From Candidatus Manganitrophus sp. (GTDB lineage Bacteria; Nitrospirota; Nitrospiria; SBBL01; Manganitrophaceae), in NCBI GenBank assembly GCA_028865235.1, contig CP114561.1, forward strand, positions 496,001 through 560,000: 64,000 nt of DNA. The letters run 5' to 3'. This document shows, one piece after another, positions 49,227 to 57,607 of this stretch. Under the pieces are notes generated by a model. The model was not told where the DNA came from and did not search any database. It saw nothing but the letters and a program-made list of their open reading frames with translations. Positions within the stretch are counted from its first letter, which is position 1; each line of letters starts with the position of its first letter. Made by a program: the position numbers and the translations under genes.

Positions 49227-52055
49227 CTAAAGACGGCCGTTCTTCTTGTGCCTCGCCAGCGCATCGGCCCTGAGCAGTTCGAGACCCTTGACGGCATTGA
49301 AACCGTGAATCTCTTTGACATCCAACTTGCGCATGTACGTGATGGTCTCCTGCGGTGATGACCTGGCCCGGCACCATGATCGGGAAGCCGGGCGGGTAAG
49401 GGATGACGAATTTGGCCGAGACCAACGGCGGTCCGTTCTTCAGCCGGTCGTCGATCTCCTTGCTGGTGAGCTGGATGTACTCGCAGTTCTCGGCGTCGTA
49501 GGCCATGTAATACGCCCGCCCGGATAGACCCTTCTTTGGTGGCGCTCTTGGGGTCGTCACGGAAGGCGTCGTGGAAGGCGCTGAAATCGGGGAGAGCGGG
49601 AACGTCTTCCACCAGCGACTTCACCCGCGCCTCGAAGGCGGCCCGCTCCGCGTCGCCCCCCTCCTGCAGCCGCTGGTCGATCTTGCGCGCCATGTCGGCC
49701 AGGGCCTTGATGAAATGCGCCAGATCGCTGCGGGTGTTGTTGATGTTGGTCTGGACCAGGACGCTGTTGCGGGAGGTCTTGTTGATCTGGATGTCGTATT
49801 CGCTCGGACAGCAGCGCCTTGAACTGGGTCCCGTCGTAGCCGGCGCGGCCGCAGAGGAGCGTGAGTCGGGTCGGGTCCAGCGAGAACTCATCGTCGTCGA
49901 GCGCTTTGATCGTGTCGGCCATGGTCCAGCCGGGCGCCCCGTAGTCGGCCATGCCGGACCGGCGGTATTCGGCCGGAATCATCTCGGCTCGGTGTTGCGA
50001 CCCGGAAGTATTTGGAGATCAGCGGATGGCTGTTGATCTCGCGCCGAATCTCGATGGCGAGCTGCGTCGTGCGCCCCACTAACTCATACCCCTCCAGTTC
50101 CATCTGCCGCCGCGCGACGTCGAGGGTGGCGATGAGCTGCAGGTTGGGCGATGTCGAGGTGTGGGTCAAGAAGGCCTCTTTGAACGGCCCTTCGACCTTG
50201 TGAAAGTCCTGGTCGGCGACGACGATGATCGAGCCTTGACGCAGAGACGACATCGATTTGTGGGCCGAGTCGGTCTCGTACACGCGAATCCGGACCTTGT
50301 CCGGGTCGGGCAGCAGGGGCATCTCGAGAAGGCGCGGGTTGTTGGGATCGAGTTCACCGACCTGTTTTTTGAACGCGTCTGTAACCCTTCCGGTACGCCG
50401 GGTCGCGCATCAGCGCGCGTCAGATCGGCGGCGGCCCCCATCGCGGTGCGCCGGCGGTAAAATGGGGAGAAACGGGCGAAGCCGAACCACGCCTCGTCCC
50501 AGAGGAACATCAGATCGGGTTTGATGGCGAGGCACTCGTCCATCGCCCGCTTCGGGTTGGCGACATGCCCGTCGAAGGTACAGTTGGTCAGGTCGATCGC
50601 CTTGACCCGGTCGAGCTTGCCCTCGGCCATTCAGTCGCAGCAGCGCCTTCTTGATCGGTTTGCAGCGGGACGGCTGCCGTACATCGAGTACTGCGGAAGC
50701 GGGTAGGCGTCGATGTAGTAGCGGCTGCGCGCCGGTGAGCACGAAGCCGTAGTGGTGGGACTTGTGGCAGTTGCGATCAATCAGCACGATCTCGCCCGGT
50801 TTGCGCACGGCCTGGTCCACGATCTTGTTCGAGGTCGAGGTGCCGTTGGTGCCGAAGAAGGTTCGGTTGGCGCCGAAGGCGCGGGCCACCGCTTCCTGCG
50901 CCTTCTTGATGTTGCCGGTCGGCTCCAGGAGGCTGTCGAGGCCCCCGGTGGTGGCCGAGGACTCGGCGAAGAAGATGTTGGTGCCGTAGAACTGGCCCAT
51001 GTCCCGGATCCAGTTGGAGTGGAACACCGACTTGCCGCGCGCGATCGGCAGCGCGTGGAAGGTGCCGATCGGGCGCTGCGCGTAACTTCTTCAGGTTGTC
51101 GAAGTACGGGGCTGGTATAGCGGTCGTTGACCCCGTCGAGGATCGTCAAGTGGATCTCCATCGGCTCCTCGACGTGGTAGAACATGCGCCGGATCGGCGC
51201 CGCCTCGTCCGACCCCGCCAACTTTCCGACGTCGCGGTCGGTGACCAGGTAGAGATCGATTTCCGGACGCACGCGGCGGATCAGGCGAGCCAGCGCCGTG
51301 CCAAGATCGCCGTCGCGGCCCGCATCCTCGATTCGAACATGCCATTGAAGAATTTCACGCAGGACCGGCACCGTGTACTCGGAGGAGAACCGGAAGCCGT
51401 CGCTGATCACGACCGCCTGGAGGTTGAAGTTAAAAATGACGGCCAAAAGCGCATCTTCGAGGCTGCCGACAATGACCGGCTCGTAAATGAATTCGTCGTG
51501 CTCCCGTCGCAGGCGGCGGAAGACTTCCCGAAGCTCCGGCCAGGCGGCGCGCTCGCCGGGCGAGACCATGAGGATCTCGAAATAGGGGCGGCGGCTCCGG
51601 CCGCGTCCGATCGACGGCGGGAGAATTTCCGAGGCGAGGGCTTCGCCTTCCTCCTCGATCTCCCACGCCTTTGGATCATCCCGGTAGCTGTTGGAGAGGA
51701 GCGCGAAGCTGATCCGCTGCGCGAGGCGCAGAAAGCCGGTCCAGTCGCCGGTTCGGATCCGGTCGTGCACCTGCTCCATGAGTCGGGGGCCGGGGAAAGC
51801 GCAAAGATCTTCGATCGGCTGCATCGAAGCGAGAAGCGCTTCGGCCCCCCTTCTCAAGGAGTCGATCCGAGAATCGCCGCCGTCGGCCGATGCCTTTGCG
51901 AGCCGGTGAAGGCTGCGCCACCGATCCACACGCGCTTCGGAGGCCGAGAAAAAATCTTTCAGGTCAATCGACGGGAAATCGGCGGGGGTTTCGGCCGCCG
52001 CCCCGGTTGTTTCCGGCTGCTTCATCGCATGCAATCCCGCCTGTTTGCTTTTCAT
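49227..52055 (-). CDS. Biodegradative Arg/Lys/Orn decarboxylase, class I fold (seven or more frameshifts)
   Basis: Locus of about 943 codons for a large PLP decarboxylase. The N-terminal wing domain is clean (about residues 1-320). The PLP lysine is in DSAHKSMSSLRQG, with FGTNGTSTSNKIVDQAV and MFLWDEAWFGFARFSPFY in the core and VIPYPPGFPIMVPG in the C-terminal domain. The frame changes near 51090, 50700, 50640, 50390, 50000, 49810, 49560 and 49360, many outside homopolymers. Substrate cannot be chosen between arginine, lysine and ornithine. Start ATG at 52055 overlaps by ATGA the end of a short upstream reading frame that may be a receiver-domain remnant. Amine/amino-acid antiport partner not evident beyond AspT copy 2. 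Confidence 0.85.
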
Positions 52056-52227
52056 CGCCCCGATCTCCTTTGCATGGCTTCGTTCAATGCCTTGATCAAC
52101 ATCCTCTCTTCGAACGGCTTTCCTTCGACTCTGCCGGTGCGCGATTTGTTCTCTTTAAACCGGCCCCTCTTAAAGCTCTGTGGGAATGGCGGTTGCTTAT
52201 CGTGCAAAAGGTTTAATCAGGTACCCA
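52052..52227 (-). pseudogene. Possible response-regulator receiver-domain remnants
   Basis: Two minus-strand snippets resemble the C-terminal end of CheY-like domains, where a conserved Lys-Pro precedes the last helix. One reads GYLIKPFAR then stop (about 52198-52227). The other reads VEGKPFEERMLIKALNEAMQ (about 52060-52120). The second ends at a stop overlapping the decarboxylase ATG by four bases (ATGA). No phosphoacceptor region survives. This could be chance similarity; confidence is limited. Confidence 0.35.
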
Positions 52228-52431
52228 TGCGGATGGTCGGTTGGCTCACGATTGGAGATCATCCGCATTGATGGAACAATGACTCATTCTATTTAGGAGA
52301 CGATGGAGGGGACAAGGGGGTCGGCCTTACACTGCGATCGAAAAACATTTTGCGCACGCTTTTTGAATACTTTGAATCGATTGTATGGGGGGACACATCC
52401 CAACGGACTACGATGCCAGAGGCTATTTAAG
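52056..52431. other. Gene-poor stretch with element B and possible receiver remnants
   Basis: About 375 bases between the decarboxylase start and the outer-membrane transporter stop. It contains promoter-like element B (52213-52426) and, nearer the decarboxylase, short frames resembling the end of response-regulator receiver domains (annotated separately). Nothing else is evident. Confidence 0.65.
52213..52426 (-). promoter_or_regulatory. Promoter-like repeat element, copy B
   Basis: Diverged copy of the four-copy element. On the minus strand: -35-like TTGTCC (52310-52315), 18-base spacer, -10-like TAGAAT (52286-52291), and the perfect palindrome AATGACTCATT whose centre base differs from other copies but whose arms are intact. 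It points at the Arg/Lys/Orn-type decarboxylase gene, about 215 bases away. Confidence 0.55.
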
Positions 52432-53514
52432 CTAGAGTCCTCCTCCCCACCGGTATTGCCAGACGGCGCCGATCAGCTTGAAGTCGCCGCCGCTACGGGT
52501 CATGACGCCGCTGCTGGCGTTCAACTTAATCGAGTTGTGTCGGTTGACCGGCAGGGAAAGGGTCGCCCCCAAGCGGGTATTCCGCTGAGAATCGTCGCTT
52601 CGAACGCCGTCGATCGTGGTCCGACCCCCTCGATAGGTGGTCGCATCCAATGCGAGCCATATTCCGGAGCGGAAACCATGAATGAGGTGCCCTTGAAGGG
52701 AATAAAGCGGATCTTGTTTTCTTTGCTTGTCTCCCAAAAAAGAGTTGTTGTCGGTGTAAAAAGTGGCTCCCAAGATCAGCTCCAACGTCAGCGTCCCGAT
52801 CGCCTTCGACAGGCCGACTTCGGGCTTGATCGACCAACGGTGGGTCCCGATGTTCAAGAGCTTGTCGTCATCGTACTGGCCGAGGGGAAGGCCGATCTGC
52901 AAGCCGGCACCGACGATCAAATCTTGTTTGTAGCCGGGGAACTCCTTCAGCGACAGCGCGGGGGCGCCGTAAAGATTGACCGAGAGCTTCACCCTGGGAT
53001 CGGCCCATCCACAGACATCTCGCGTCACCTTCTCCCCATTAAACTCGGCCGATCCCGAGGCGCAGGCATACGGCAGCACTGCGTTGAATTTCCCCGACTT
53101 GCCCCACCAATCGAGCGATCTTGCGTACGCAATCAACGGCATCTGGGCCCGGAGCTCAGCGTCTTTTAACGGCAGTGAAGGATCGGTTAGAACACTTCCC
53201 GTCAAGTAGCTGTCGCCCACGATCAAGAAATTCAAACCGACCGGTGTGTTTGCATAGGCTCTTGGCTCCAGCTCTTGTGCGCGACCCTCCGTGGCGATGA
53301 ATGTAATCAGAACCGCCCAACCGATCCAGGCAAGGAAGCGGAGCGACGTCGGCCGTCCCGGCGGAACGGAGAGGATCCTTCCCGAACCGTCCAAGAGATC
53401 GAAGGGATTCTTTTTCGATGTTCCGGCGTTAAAGTGATCGGAGACCATTCCGGTAGGTGATGCGTTGGCCGCTGTTCGCCCGATTCCGGGATGCGGTTGC
53501 GGGTTTGTCCTCAT
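52432..53514 (-). CDS. Outer-membrane transporter, phenol/meta-pathway (SphA-like) family
   Basis: About 360-residue protein. A hydrophobic export segment (LRFLAWIGWAVLITFIATEG) is followed by PRAYANTPVGLNFLIVGDSY, the standard opening of the MetA-pathway/phenol-degradation transporter family, and a barrel ending GAVWQYRWGGGL. The export segment begins only near residue 58, so the true start is uncertain: MRTNP at 53514 has no good ribosome site at correct spacing, whereas an out-of-frame ATG at 53526 does (AAGGAG), hinting at an undetected frameshift in the first 150 bases. A decayed copy of its 3' end lies at 54769-54890. Confidence 0.75.
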   Translation of the reverse strand: MRTNPQPHPGIGRTAANASPTGMVSDHFNAGTSKKNPFDLLDGSGRILSVPPGRPTSLRFLAWIGWAVLITFIATEGRAQELEPRAYANTPVGLNFLIVGDSYLTGSVLTDPSLPLKDAELRAQMPLIAYARSLDWWGKSGKFNAVLPYACASGSAEFNGEKVTRDVCGWADPRVKLSVNLYGAPALSLKEFPGYKQDLIVGAGLQIGLPLGQYDDDKLLNIGTHRWSIKPEVGLSKAIGTLTLELILGATFYTDNNSFLGDKQRKQDPLYSLQGHLIHGFRSGIWLALDATTYRGGRTTIDGVRSDDSQRNTRLGATLSLPVNRHNSIKLNASSGVMTRSGGDFKLIGAVWQYRWGGGL

Positions 53515-53894
53515 TGAGAGCCATATTCATTTTCTCCTTCAAATATCAGAAAACTGGATGACGACCTTGACGTCGTCCGGTTTCCTCTCCAGGGCCTGAT
53601 TGAAATGCTCCGGCTTTTCACGGCGTGTAATCTCGCGGCCGCGAACCGAGATCGCGTCCACGCTTCAACAGGTCATTCCCTTCGCGGATATCACCTTCAG
53701 AAGATTATAAAGAGGTAACTGCCGAGACGGTAAGTTGGCTGACGATTGAGGGTGACCCGCGCCAATGGAACAATGATTCATCTTATTTAAGAAAGCATGA
53801 AGGGAACAAGGGGGGTCGGCATTACAATGCGACAAAAAAATATTTCACGCACGAATTTTGAATATCACAGCAAGGCGGGACACATCACGATCGC
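53515..53894. other. Gene-poor stretch with dehydrogenase remnant and element C
   Basis: About 380 bases. Left part: a fragment of the glucose-dehydrogenase 3' end (53536-53640). Right part: promoter-like element C (53715-53912), which runs into the last codons of the histidine kinase. Between them, about 75 bases with no recognisable feature. Confidence 0.7.
53536..53640 (-). pseudogene. Remnant of the glucose-dehydrogenase 3' end
   Basis: Bases 53540-53635 match 35234-35330 at the end of the intact dehydrogenase gene almost base for base (for example CAGAAAACTGGATGAC and GGGCCTGATTGAAATGCTCC occur in both). Only the last 35 or so codons are present; the rest of the gene is missing. This shows that the 33-36 kb and 52-55 kb regions share duplicated material. 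Confidence 0.85.
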
Positions 53895-53912
53895 TTACGA
53901 TGCCGGAATTTT
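53715..53912 (-). promoter_or_regulatory. Promoter-like repeat element, copy C
   Basis: Well-preserved copy, very similar to copy D. On the minus strand: -35-like TTGTTC (53806-53811), 18-base spacer, -10-like TAAGAT (53782-53787), and AATGATTCATC overlapping the -10. The upstream half contains ATTCGTGCGTGAAA and GCATTGTAATGC. It overlaps the last codons of the kinase gene and faces the outer-membrane transporter gene across the dehydrogenase remnant. Confidence 0.6.
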
Positions 53913-54719
53913 TGAGTCGGTCTTCGATGGCGAATGGCCGTGTTTATCCTCATCGTAAAGCGGCAAGCGAAAACTGAAACAAGCGCCTTTTCCTAATTCG
54001 CTTACACACCAAAGCTCACCTCCGAGCTGATCGATCAATTCCTTGGCGACGGCCAGACCATATCCGGTCGACGGCTCTCCTCCCGTCGGCACGGCGCTCA
54101 ACCGGACCCCCTTTCGGTATAACCTCGCCTGATCTTCCATACTCAACCCGGGGCCTTGATCGATCACGCTGCAAACCAGAGATTCCGACTCGGAAACCAG
54201 CCGGACGAAGATCTGCTTGCCCGGCGGCGAATACTTGACGGCGTTCGACAGCAGGTTGTCGAGAACGGCGGCGAGCGCCACCCCGTCGGCCCAGACGTCG
54301 GCCTCTTTCATGCTCGTTTCGACGGTCATGCCGATATTCTTCTCGCCGGCAATGCGTTGATAAAGCTGGCACGCGTTCCGCACCAACGTTGCCAAATCGA
54401 ATTTGGAGCAAATCAATTTCAGCTCGGCCGTCGACGAGGAATGCAACAGCTGGCCGACCATCTGCGTCATCAAGTTGTTGGCGTGTTGCACCCCATGAAG
54501 CCACCTGTGAACCTTGGCGCTCGGGTGGTCTTCCAACTCGCGCGAGAGCAGTTGAACAGAGCCTTGCACCACGGCGAGATAATTGCCCATGGCATGCGCC
54601 GCGAAGCGAAACGCCCCCGGATCGAACGACGGCAGATGCTCCACGTCGATCAGCGCCTGCTCCAAATTGGCCTTCGCCGTGTTAATCGAGGCGATCACGC
54701 TTTGTTTGTGTTTCGTCAT
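53895..54719 (-). CDS. Cytosolic sensor-less histidine kinase
   Basis: 274-residue HisKA/HATPase kinase without transmembrane or PAS domains. The phosphoacceptor His is residue 42 in AAHAMGNYLAVV. The ATP-binding domain has N-box DNLLSNAVKYS, G1 DQGPGL and G2 GYGLAVAKELIDQLGG. As it has no input domain it probably receives signals from another protein, perhaps the hybrid kinase transcribed in the opposite direction at 55295. Start ATG at 54719 has AAAAGGAGG. A decayed copy of its 3' end occurs at 33.8 kb. Intact. Confidence 0.9.
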   Translation of the reverse strand: MTKHKQSVIASINTAKANLEQALIDVEHLPSFDPGAFRFAAHAMGNYLAVVQGSVQLLSRELEDHPSAKVHRWLHGVQHANNLMTQMVGQLLHSSSTAELKLICSKFDLATLVRNACQLYQRIAGEKNIGMTVETSMKEADVWADGVALAAVLDNLLSNAVKYSPPGKQIFVRLVSESESLVCSVIDQGPGLSMEDQARLYRKGVRLSAVPTGGEPSTGYGLAVAKELIDQLGGELWCVSELGKGACFSFRLPLYDEDKHGHSPSKTDSKIPAS

Positions 54720-54768
54720 CTCGGCCTCCTTTTTATATCTATTTTATATCTATACTTACGCAACGGTT

Positions 54769-54890
54769 CTTTAAGCGAAAATCCTCCTCCCCGCCGGTAT
54801 TGCAGGAAGATGCCGACGATCTTGTTGAAGTCAACGTCGCCGGCGTTCAACTTACCAAGTTGTATCAGTCGACCGGCAGGGAAGTGGTAA
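54769..54890 (-). pseudogene. Remnant of the outer-membrane transporter 3' end
   Basis: Aligns with 52425-52560 at the end of the intact SphA-like gene (CCTCCTCCCC, CCGGTATTGC, GGCGTTCAACTTA, GACCGGCAGGGAA in both). The minus-strand reading VKLNAGDVDFNKIVGIFLQY parallels IKLNASS...GAVWQY in the intact protein. The remainder of the gene is absent. Confidence 0.75.
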
Positions 54891-55086
54891 CTGCCGGGAC
54901 AGTAAGGCGGCCGACGGTTGAGGATGACCCGCGCCGCTGGAACAATGATTCATTTTATTTAAAAAAGATGCAGGGAACAAGGGGGATCGGCATTACAATG
55001 CGATGGAAAAATCGTTTCACGCACGAATTTTGAATATCACAGCAAGGCGGGACACATCACGATCGATTACATCGCCGCCGGAATTC
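54885..55086 (-). promoter_or_regulatory. Promoter-like repeat element, copy D
   Basis: Best version of the element. On the minus strand: -35-like TTGTTC (54975-54980), 17-base spacer, -10-like TAAAAT (54952-54957) and the perfect palindrome AATGATTCATT (54944-54954) overlapping the -10, as an operator would. It faces the sensor-less kinase gene (start 54719) across the transporter remnant. Confidence 0.6.
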
Positions 55087-55200
55087 GGAGAAATAGGATC
55101 TAAGTGAGATGCGCCGCGTTCCTTCATTGGGCGGTTCATTTCTATATGAATCATCTCGCTTGGAGTCCCTTTGTAAATATACTTTCATTCAATTTATCCC

Positions 55201-55228
55201 TTGCCTTTTTTTATCACAAGTGTATTTT
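55201..55228 (+). promoter_or_regulatory. Possible promoter for the hybrid kinase
   Basis: TTGCCT (55201-55206) and TATTTT (55223-55228) with 16-base spacing in an AT-rich stretch, about 65 bases before the kinase start. Sigma70-like by eye only. Confidence 0.3.
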
Positions 55229-55294
55229 AAGAGAAGGTGACATTCTGGAAACCTGGACTCTTCCGATGAAGCAACATCATGGGAGAAAAAGAAA

Positions 55295-57304
55295 ATGAAC
55301 GAAGACCTCGAACAGCGCGTCGTTGAACGGACCAGAGCGTTGGCGGCCGCCAACGAAGCATTGCAGAAAGAGGTCGCCGAACGCCGACGGGCTGAAGATG
55401 CATTGCGGTTAAGCGAAGAGCGGTTCCGTAAAGCATTCGATCGGGCGCCGATCGGCATGACCCTGACCGGCCTCGACGGCCGCTGGATCGAGGTCAATCA
55501 TGCTTTCTGCCAGATGGTCGGATATTCCGAACAGGAGCTGGTCGGAATGAACTTTCGCGCCATCATGAATCTGGACGACCTCGACGCGAACCTGAAAGGC
55601 TTCCGGGAATTGCTCAATCGCGAGAAAGATCCGTTCAAAATGGAAAAGCGCTTTTTCCACAAGGACGGGCGAACGGTCTGGGTGAGCGTCAGCGCCACCG
55701 TCGTACGCGACCCGAACGGAGAGCCGCTCTATTTTGTCGCACAATTGGAGGATTTAACCGAGCGAAAACAGGCGAAGGAGGCGCTGCAGCGATTTCAATT
55801 TTCCATGGAGCATGCGCCGGACGCGGTCTTCTTTATGACCCGCGAGGCCGGCTTCTCTTATGTGAATGAACAGGCCTGCCGCTCGCTCGGCTACACGCGT
55901 GACGAGTTGTTGAGCCTGAAACTCTGGGACATCGATCCCGTTTTTCCGAAAGAGCGGTGGGGGGAGATTATCCAAACCCGGATCGATACGGTGCATACCG
56001 AAACCTTGCACCGGCGCAAAGACGGCGTCGTTTTCCCTGTGGAGGTTTCGGCGCGACATCTCTGGCACGGCGACGATGCGTTCCATGTCGCTTTTGTCCG
56101 CGACATCTCCGAGCGGAAGCAGATCGAAGAGCAGCTCCGGCATGCGCAAAAGCTGGAGGCGGTCGGCCAGCTGACCGGAGGGGTCGCCCATGAATTCAAC
56201 AACCTGCTGACGGCGATCACGGGGAGTCTCGCCCTGATTCTCGAACAACTTCCCGCCGGGAGCGAATTGTTCGGCCTGGTCGACGTCGCCCAAAAGGCGG
56301 CATGCCGGGGGGCCGGGCTGACCCAACAGCTTCTCTCGTTCAGCCGGAGAAGCCCGGTCGATCAACAGCCACAAGATCTTGGGAAGGAAGCCAGAGAGGC
56401 GGTTCATCTTCTACGGCAGGCGATCGACCGGCAGATTCAATTGGAGATGAAGGTCGACCCCGATCTCTGGCTTATTCTGGCCGATGCGGGTCAGATGAAC
56501 CAGCTGATCATGAACCTCTGTGTCAATTCACGGGATGCCCTAATGGAGCGGATGGAACGGCGCACGAACGTCCCGACCCCGCCGGGGTGGGAGCCGTGTA
56601 TCTTGATCCGTGTCGAAAATATTGAAGTCGATGAGGCGCATTGCCGCATCTACCCCAACGCCAAAAGGGGCCGTTACGTCCGTCTCACCGTTTCCGACAA
56701 CGGCAGCGGGATCGATGAGGCGATTCGTCATCGCATCTTCGAGCCGTTCTTCACAACAAAAGAAATCGGGCGCGGCACCGGGCTGGGACTCTCCGCCGTC
56801 TACGGGATCGTCGCGGAGCATCAAGGATGGATCGAATTACAGAGCGCGAAAGAGGAGGGGACCACCTTCAGGATCTATTTCCCGCAGACGGAGCAATCCC
56901 CTCTTTCGAGCCAGACGCTCTCCTCCGAGAGGCTCGCGACGGAGGGGGGAAAGACCATTCTCCTGGTCGACGATGAAGAAGCGATCCGCCTTCTGGGAAA
57001 AACGATTCTCGAATACAAAGGATATAAAGTGCTGACCGCGGGGAACGGTCTGGAAGCCATCGCGCTCTTATCCGGAAAGAAAAAGGAGGTTGATCTGATC
57101 ATTCTGGACTTAACCATGCCCCACCTCTCCGGGGAAGAAGTCCTCCGTCAGCTCCACCAAATCGGCCCGGATTTAAAGGTCATCGTGTCGAGCGGCCACC
57201 GGACCGAACACGCTTCCTACTTCAAAAAGATCTCCTATTTGCCCAAACCGTACCGCCCCGACGATCTTCTCCGAACGGTCGCGGAAGTCCTGCGACAGGC
57301 CTGA
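55295..57304 (+). CDS. Hybrid histidine kinase: PAS-PAS-HisKA-HATPase-REC
   Basis: Intact 669-residue cytosolic hybrid kinase. Order: coiled coil (1-45, RVVERTRALAAANEALQKEV), PAS1 (about 45-155, ending VAQLEDLTERKQA), PAS2 (about 165-275), HisKA with His in GGVAHEFNNLLTAI (about 298), HATPase with NSRDAL, DNGSGI and GRGTGLGLSAV, then a receiver domain with the phosphoacceptor Asp in LIILDLTMPHLS (about 604) and the Lys in SYLPKPYRP. No membrane segment, so it senses a cytosolic cue through PAS. It ends without an output domain, so a separate response protein is needed. Weak GGGAG ribosome site at some distance from the start. Confidence 0.93.
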   Translation: MNEDLEQRVVERTRALAAANEALQKEVAERRRAEDALRLSEERFRKAFDRAPIGMTLTGLDGRWIEVNHAFCQMVGYSEQELVGMNFRAIMNLDDLDANLKGFRELLNREKDPFKMEKRFFHKDGRTVWVSVSATVVRDPNGEPLYFVAQLEDLTERKQAKEALQRFQFSMEHAPDAVFFMTREAGFSYVNEQACRSLGYTRDELLSLKLWDIDPVFPKERWGEIIQTRIDTVHTETLHRRKDGVVFPVEVSARHLWHGDDAFHVAFVRDISERKQIEEQLRHAQKLEAVGQLTGGVAHEFNNLLTAITGSLALILEQLPAGSELFGLVDVAQKAACRGAGLTQQLLSFSRRSPVDQQPQDLGKEAREAVHLLRQAIDRQIQLEMKVDPDLWLILADAGQMNQLIMNLCVNSRDALMERMERRTNVPTPPGWEPCILIRVENIEVDEAHCRIYPNAKRGRYVRLTVSDNGSGIDEAIRHRIFEPFFTTKEIGRGTGLGLSAVYGIVAEHQGWIELQSAKEEGTTFRIYFPQTEQSPLSSQTLSSERLATEGGKTILLVDDEEAIRLLGKTILEYKGYKVLTAGNGLEAIALLSGKKKEVDLIILDLTMPHLSGEEVLRQLHQIGPDLKVIVSSGHRTEHASYFKKISYLPKPYRPDDLLRTVAEVLRQA

Positions 57305-57312
57305 TCCCACGT

Positions 57313-57589
57313 TTACAGTGAATGCGGCCCTTCCTCTTTTCGTATCATCTCAATCTCCGCAAGAAGCTCCTCTTCCGTGATCACCCCTTTTTTTGAGAAG
57401 AAGAGATATCGTCGCCTCCTGGAAATACCGCCCCCTTTCGGCGTGGCTCTTCCCCCCTTCGTAGGTGATCTTCTCCTTCCCGTTTTGAACCGCTCCCCCC
57501 GACGCGCCCCGTCCGGCCGTCTTGGAAGCAAAGCGGGCGATCAGAATAATCGCCGTTAACCCGAGTAACAATAAAAAAACAAAGCCCAT
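57313..57589 (-). CDS. Small membrane protein with SHOCT domain (one frameshift)
   Basis: About 91 residues restored. An N-terminal membrane helix (MGFVFLLLLGLTAIILIARF), a linker with ITYEGGKSHAERGRYFQEAT, and a C-terminal SHOCT-type motif (KKGVITEEELLAEIEMIRKE). The break is at the T7 run 57388-57394, where removing one base joins LLLKKGVITEEELLAE; this is a one-base gain, unlike most errors here. SHOCT modules are short oligomerisation/interaction segments. Convergent with the hybrid kinase. Confidence 0.7.
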
Positions 57590-57607
57590 TTCTTCCGCCT
57601 CATGTTA

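Larger units (their letters stand above)
54720..55294. other. Divergent intergenic region with transporter remnant and element D
   Basis: 575 bases between the two oppositely transcribed kinases. Contents: AT-rich leader (54720-54768), outer-membrane-transporter 3' remnant (54769-54890), element D (54885-55086) and an AT-rich stretch (55087-55294) with a possible plus-strand promoter for the hybrid kinase. A 64-codon open frame at 55104-55298 is not convincing as a gene. Confidence 0.7.

Noticed and set aside
53655..53680. Short match to the end of the formylglycine-generating enzyme gene (TTCAACAGGTCATTCC, also near 23512)
   Set aside because: Sixteen bases is too short to call another remnant, though it lies between two real remnants.
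33603..55086. Repeat elements as MITEs or IS fragments
   Set aside because: No terminal inverted repeats or target-site duplications are seen, and the best-kept part is the -35/-10 region rather than the ends.
55104..55298. 64-codon open frame before the hybrid kinase
   Set aside because: No family resemblance, no ribosome site, and it overlaps the probable promoter and leader of the kinase.
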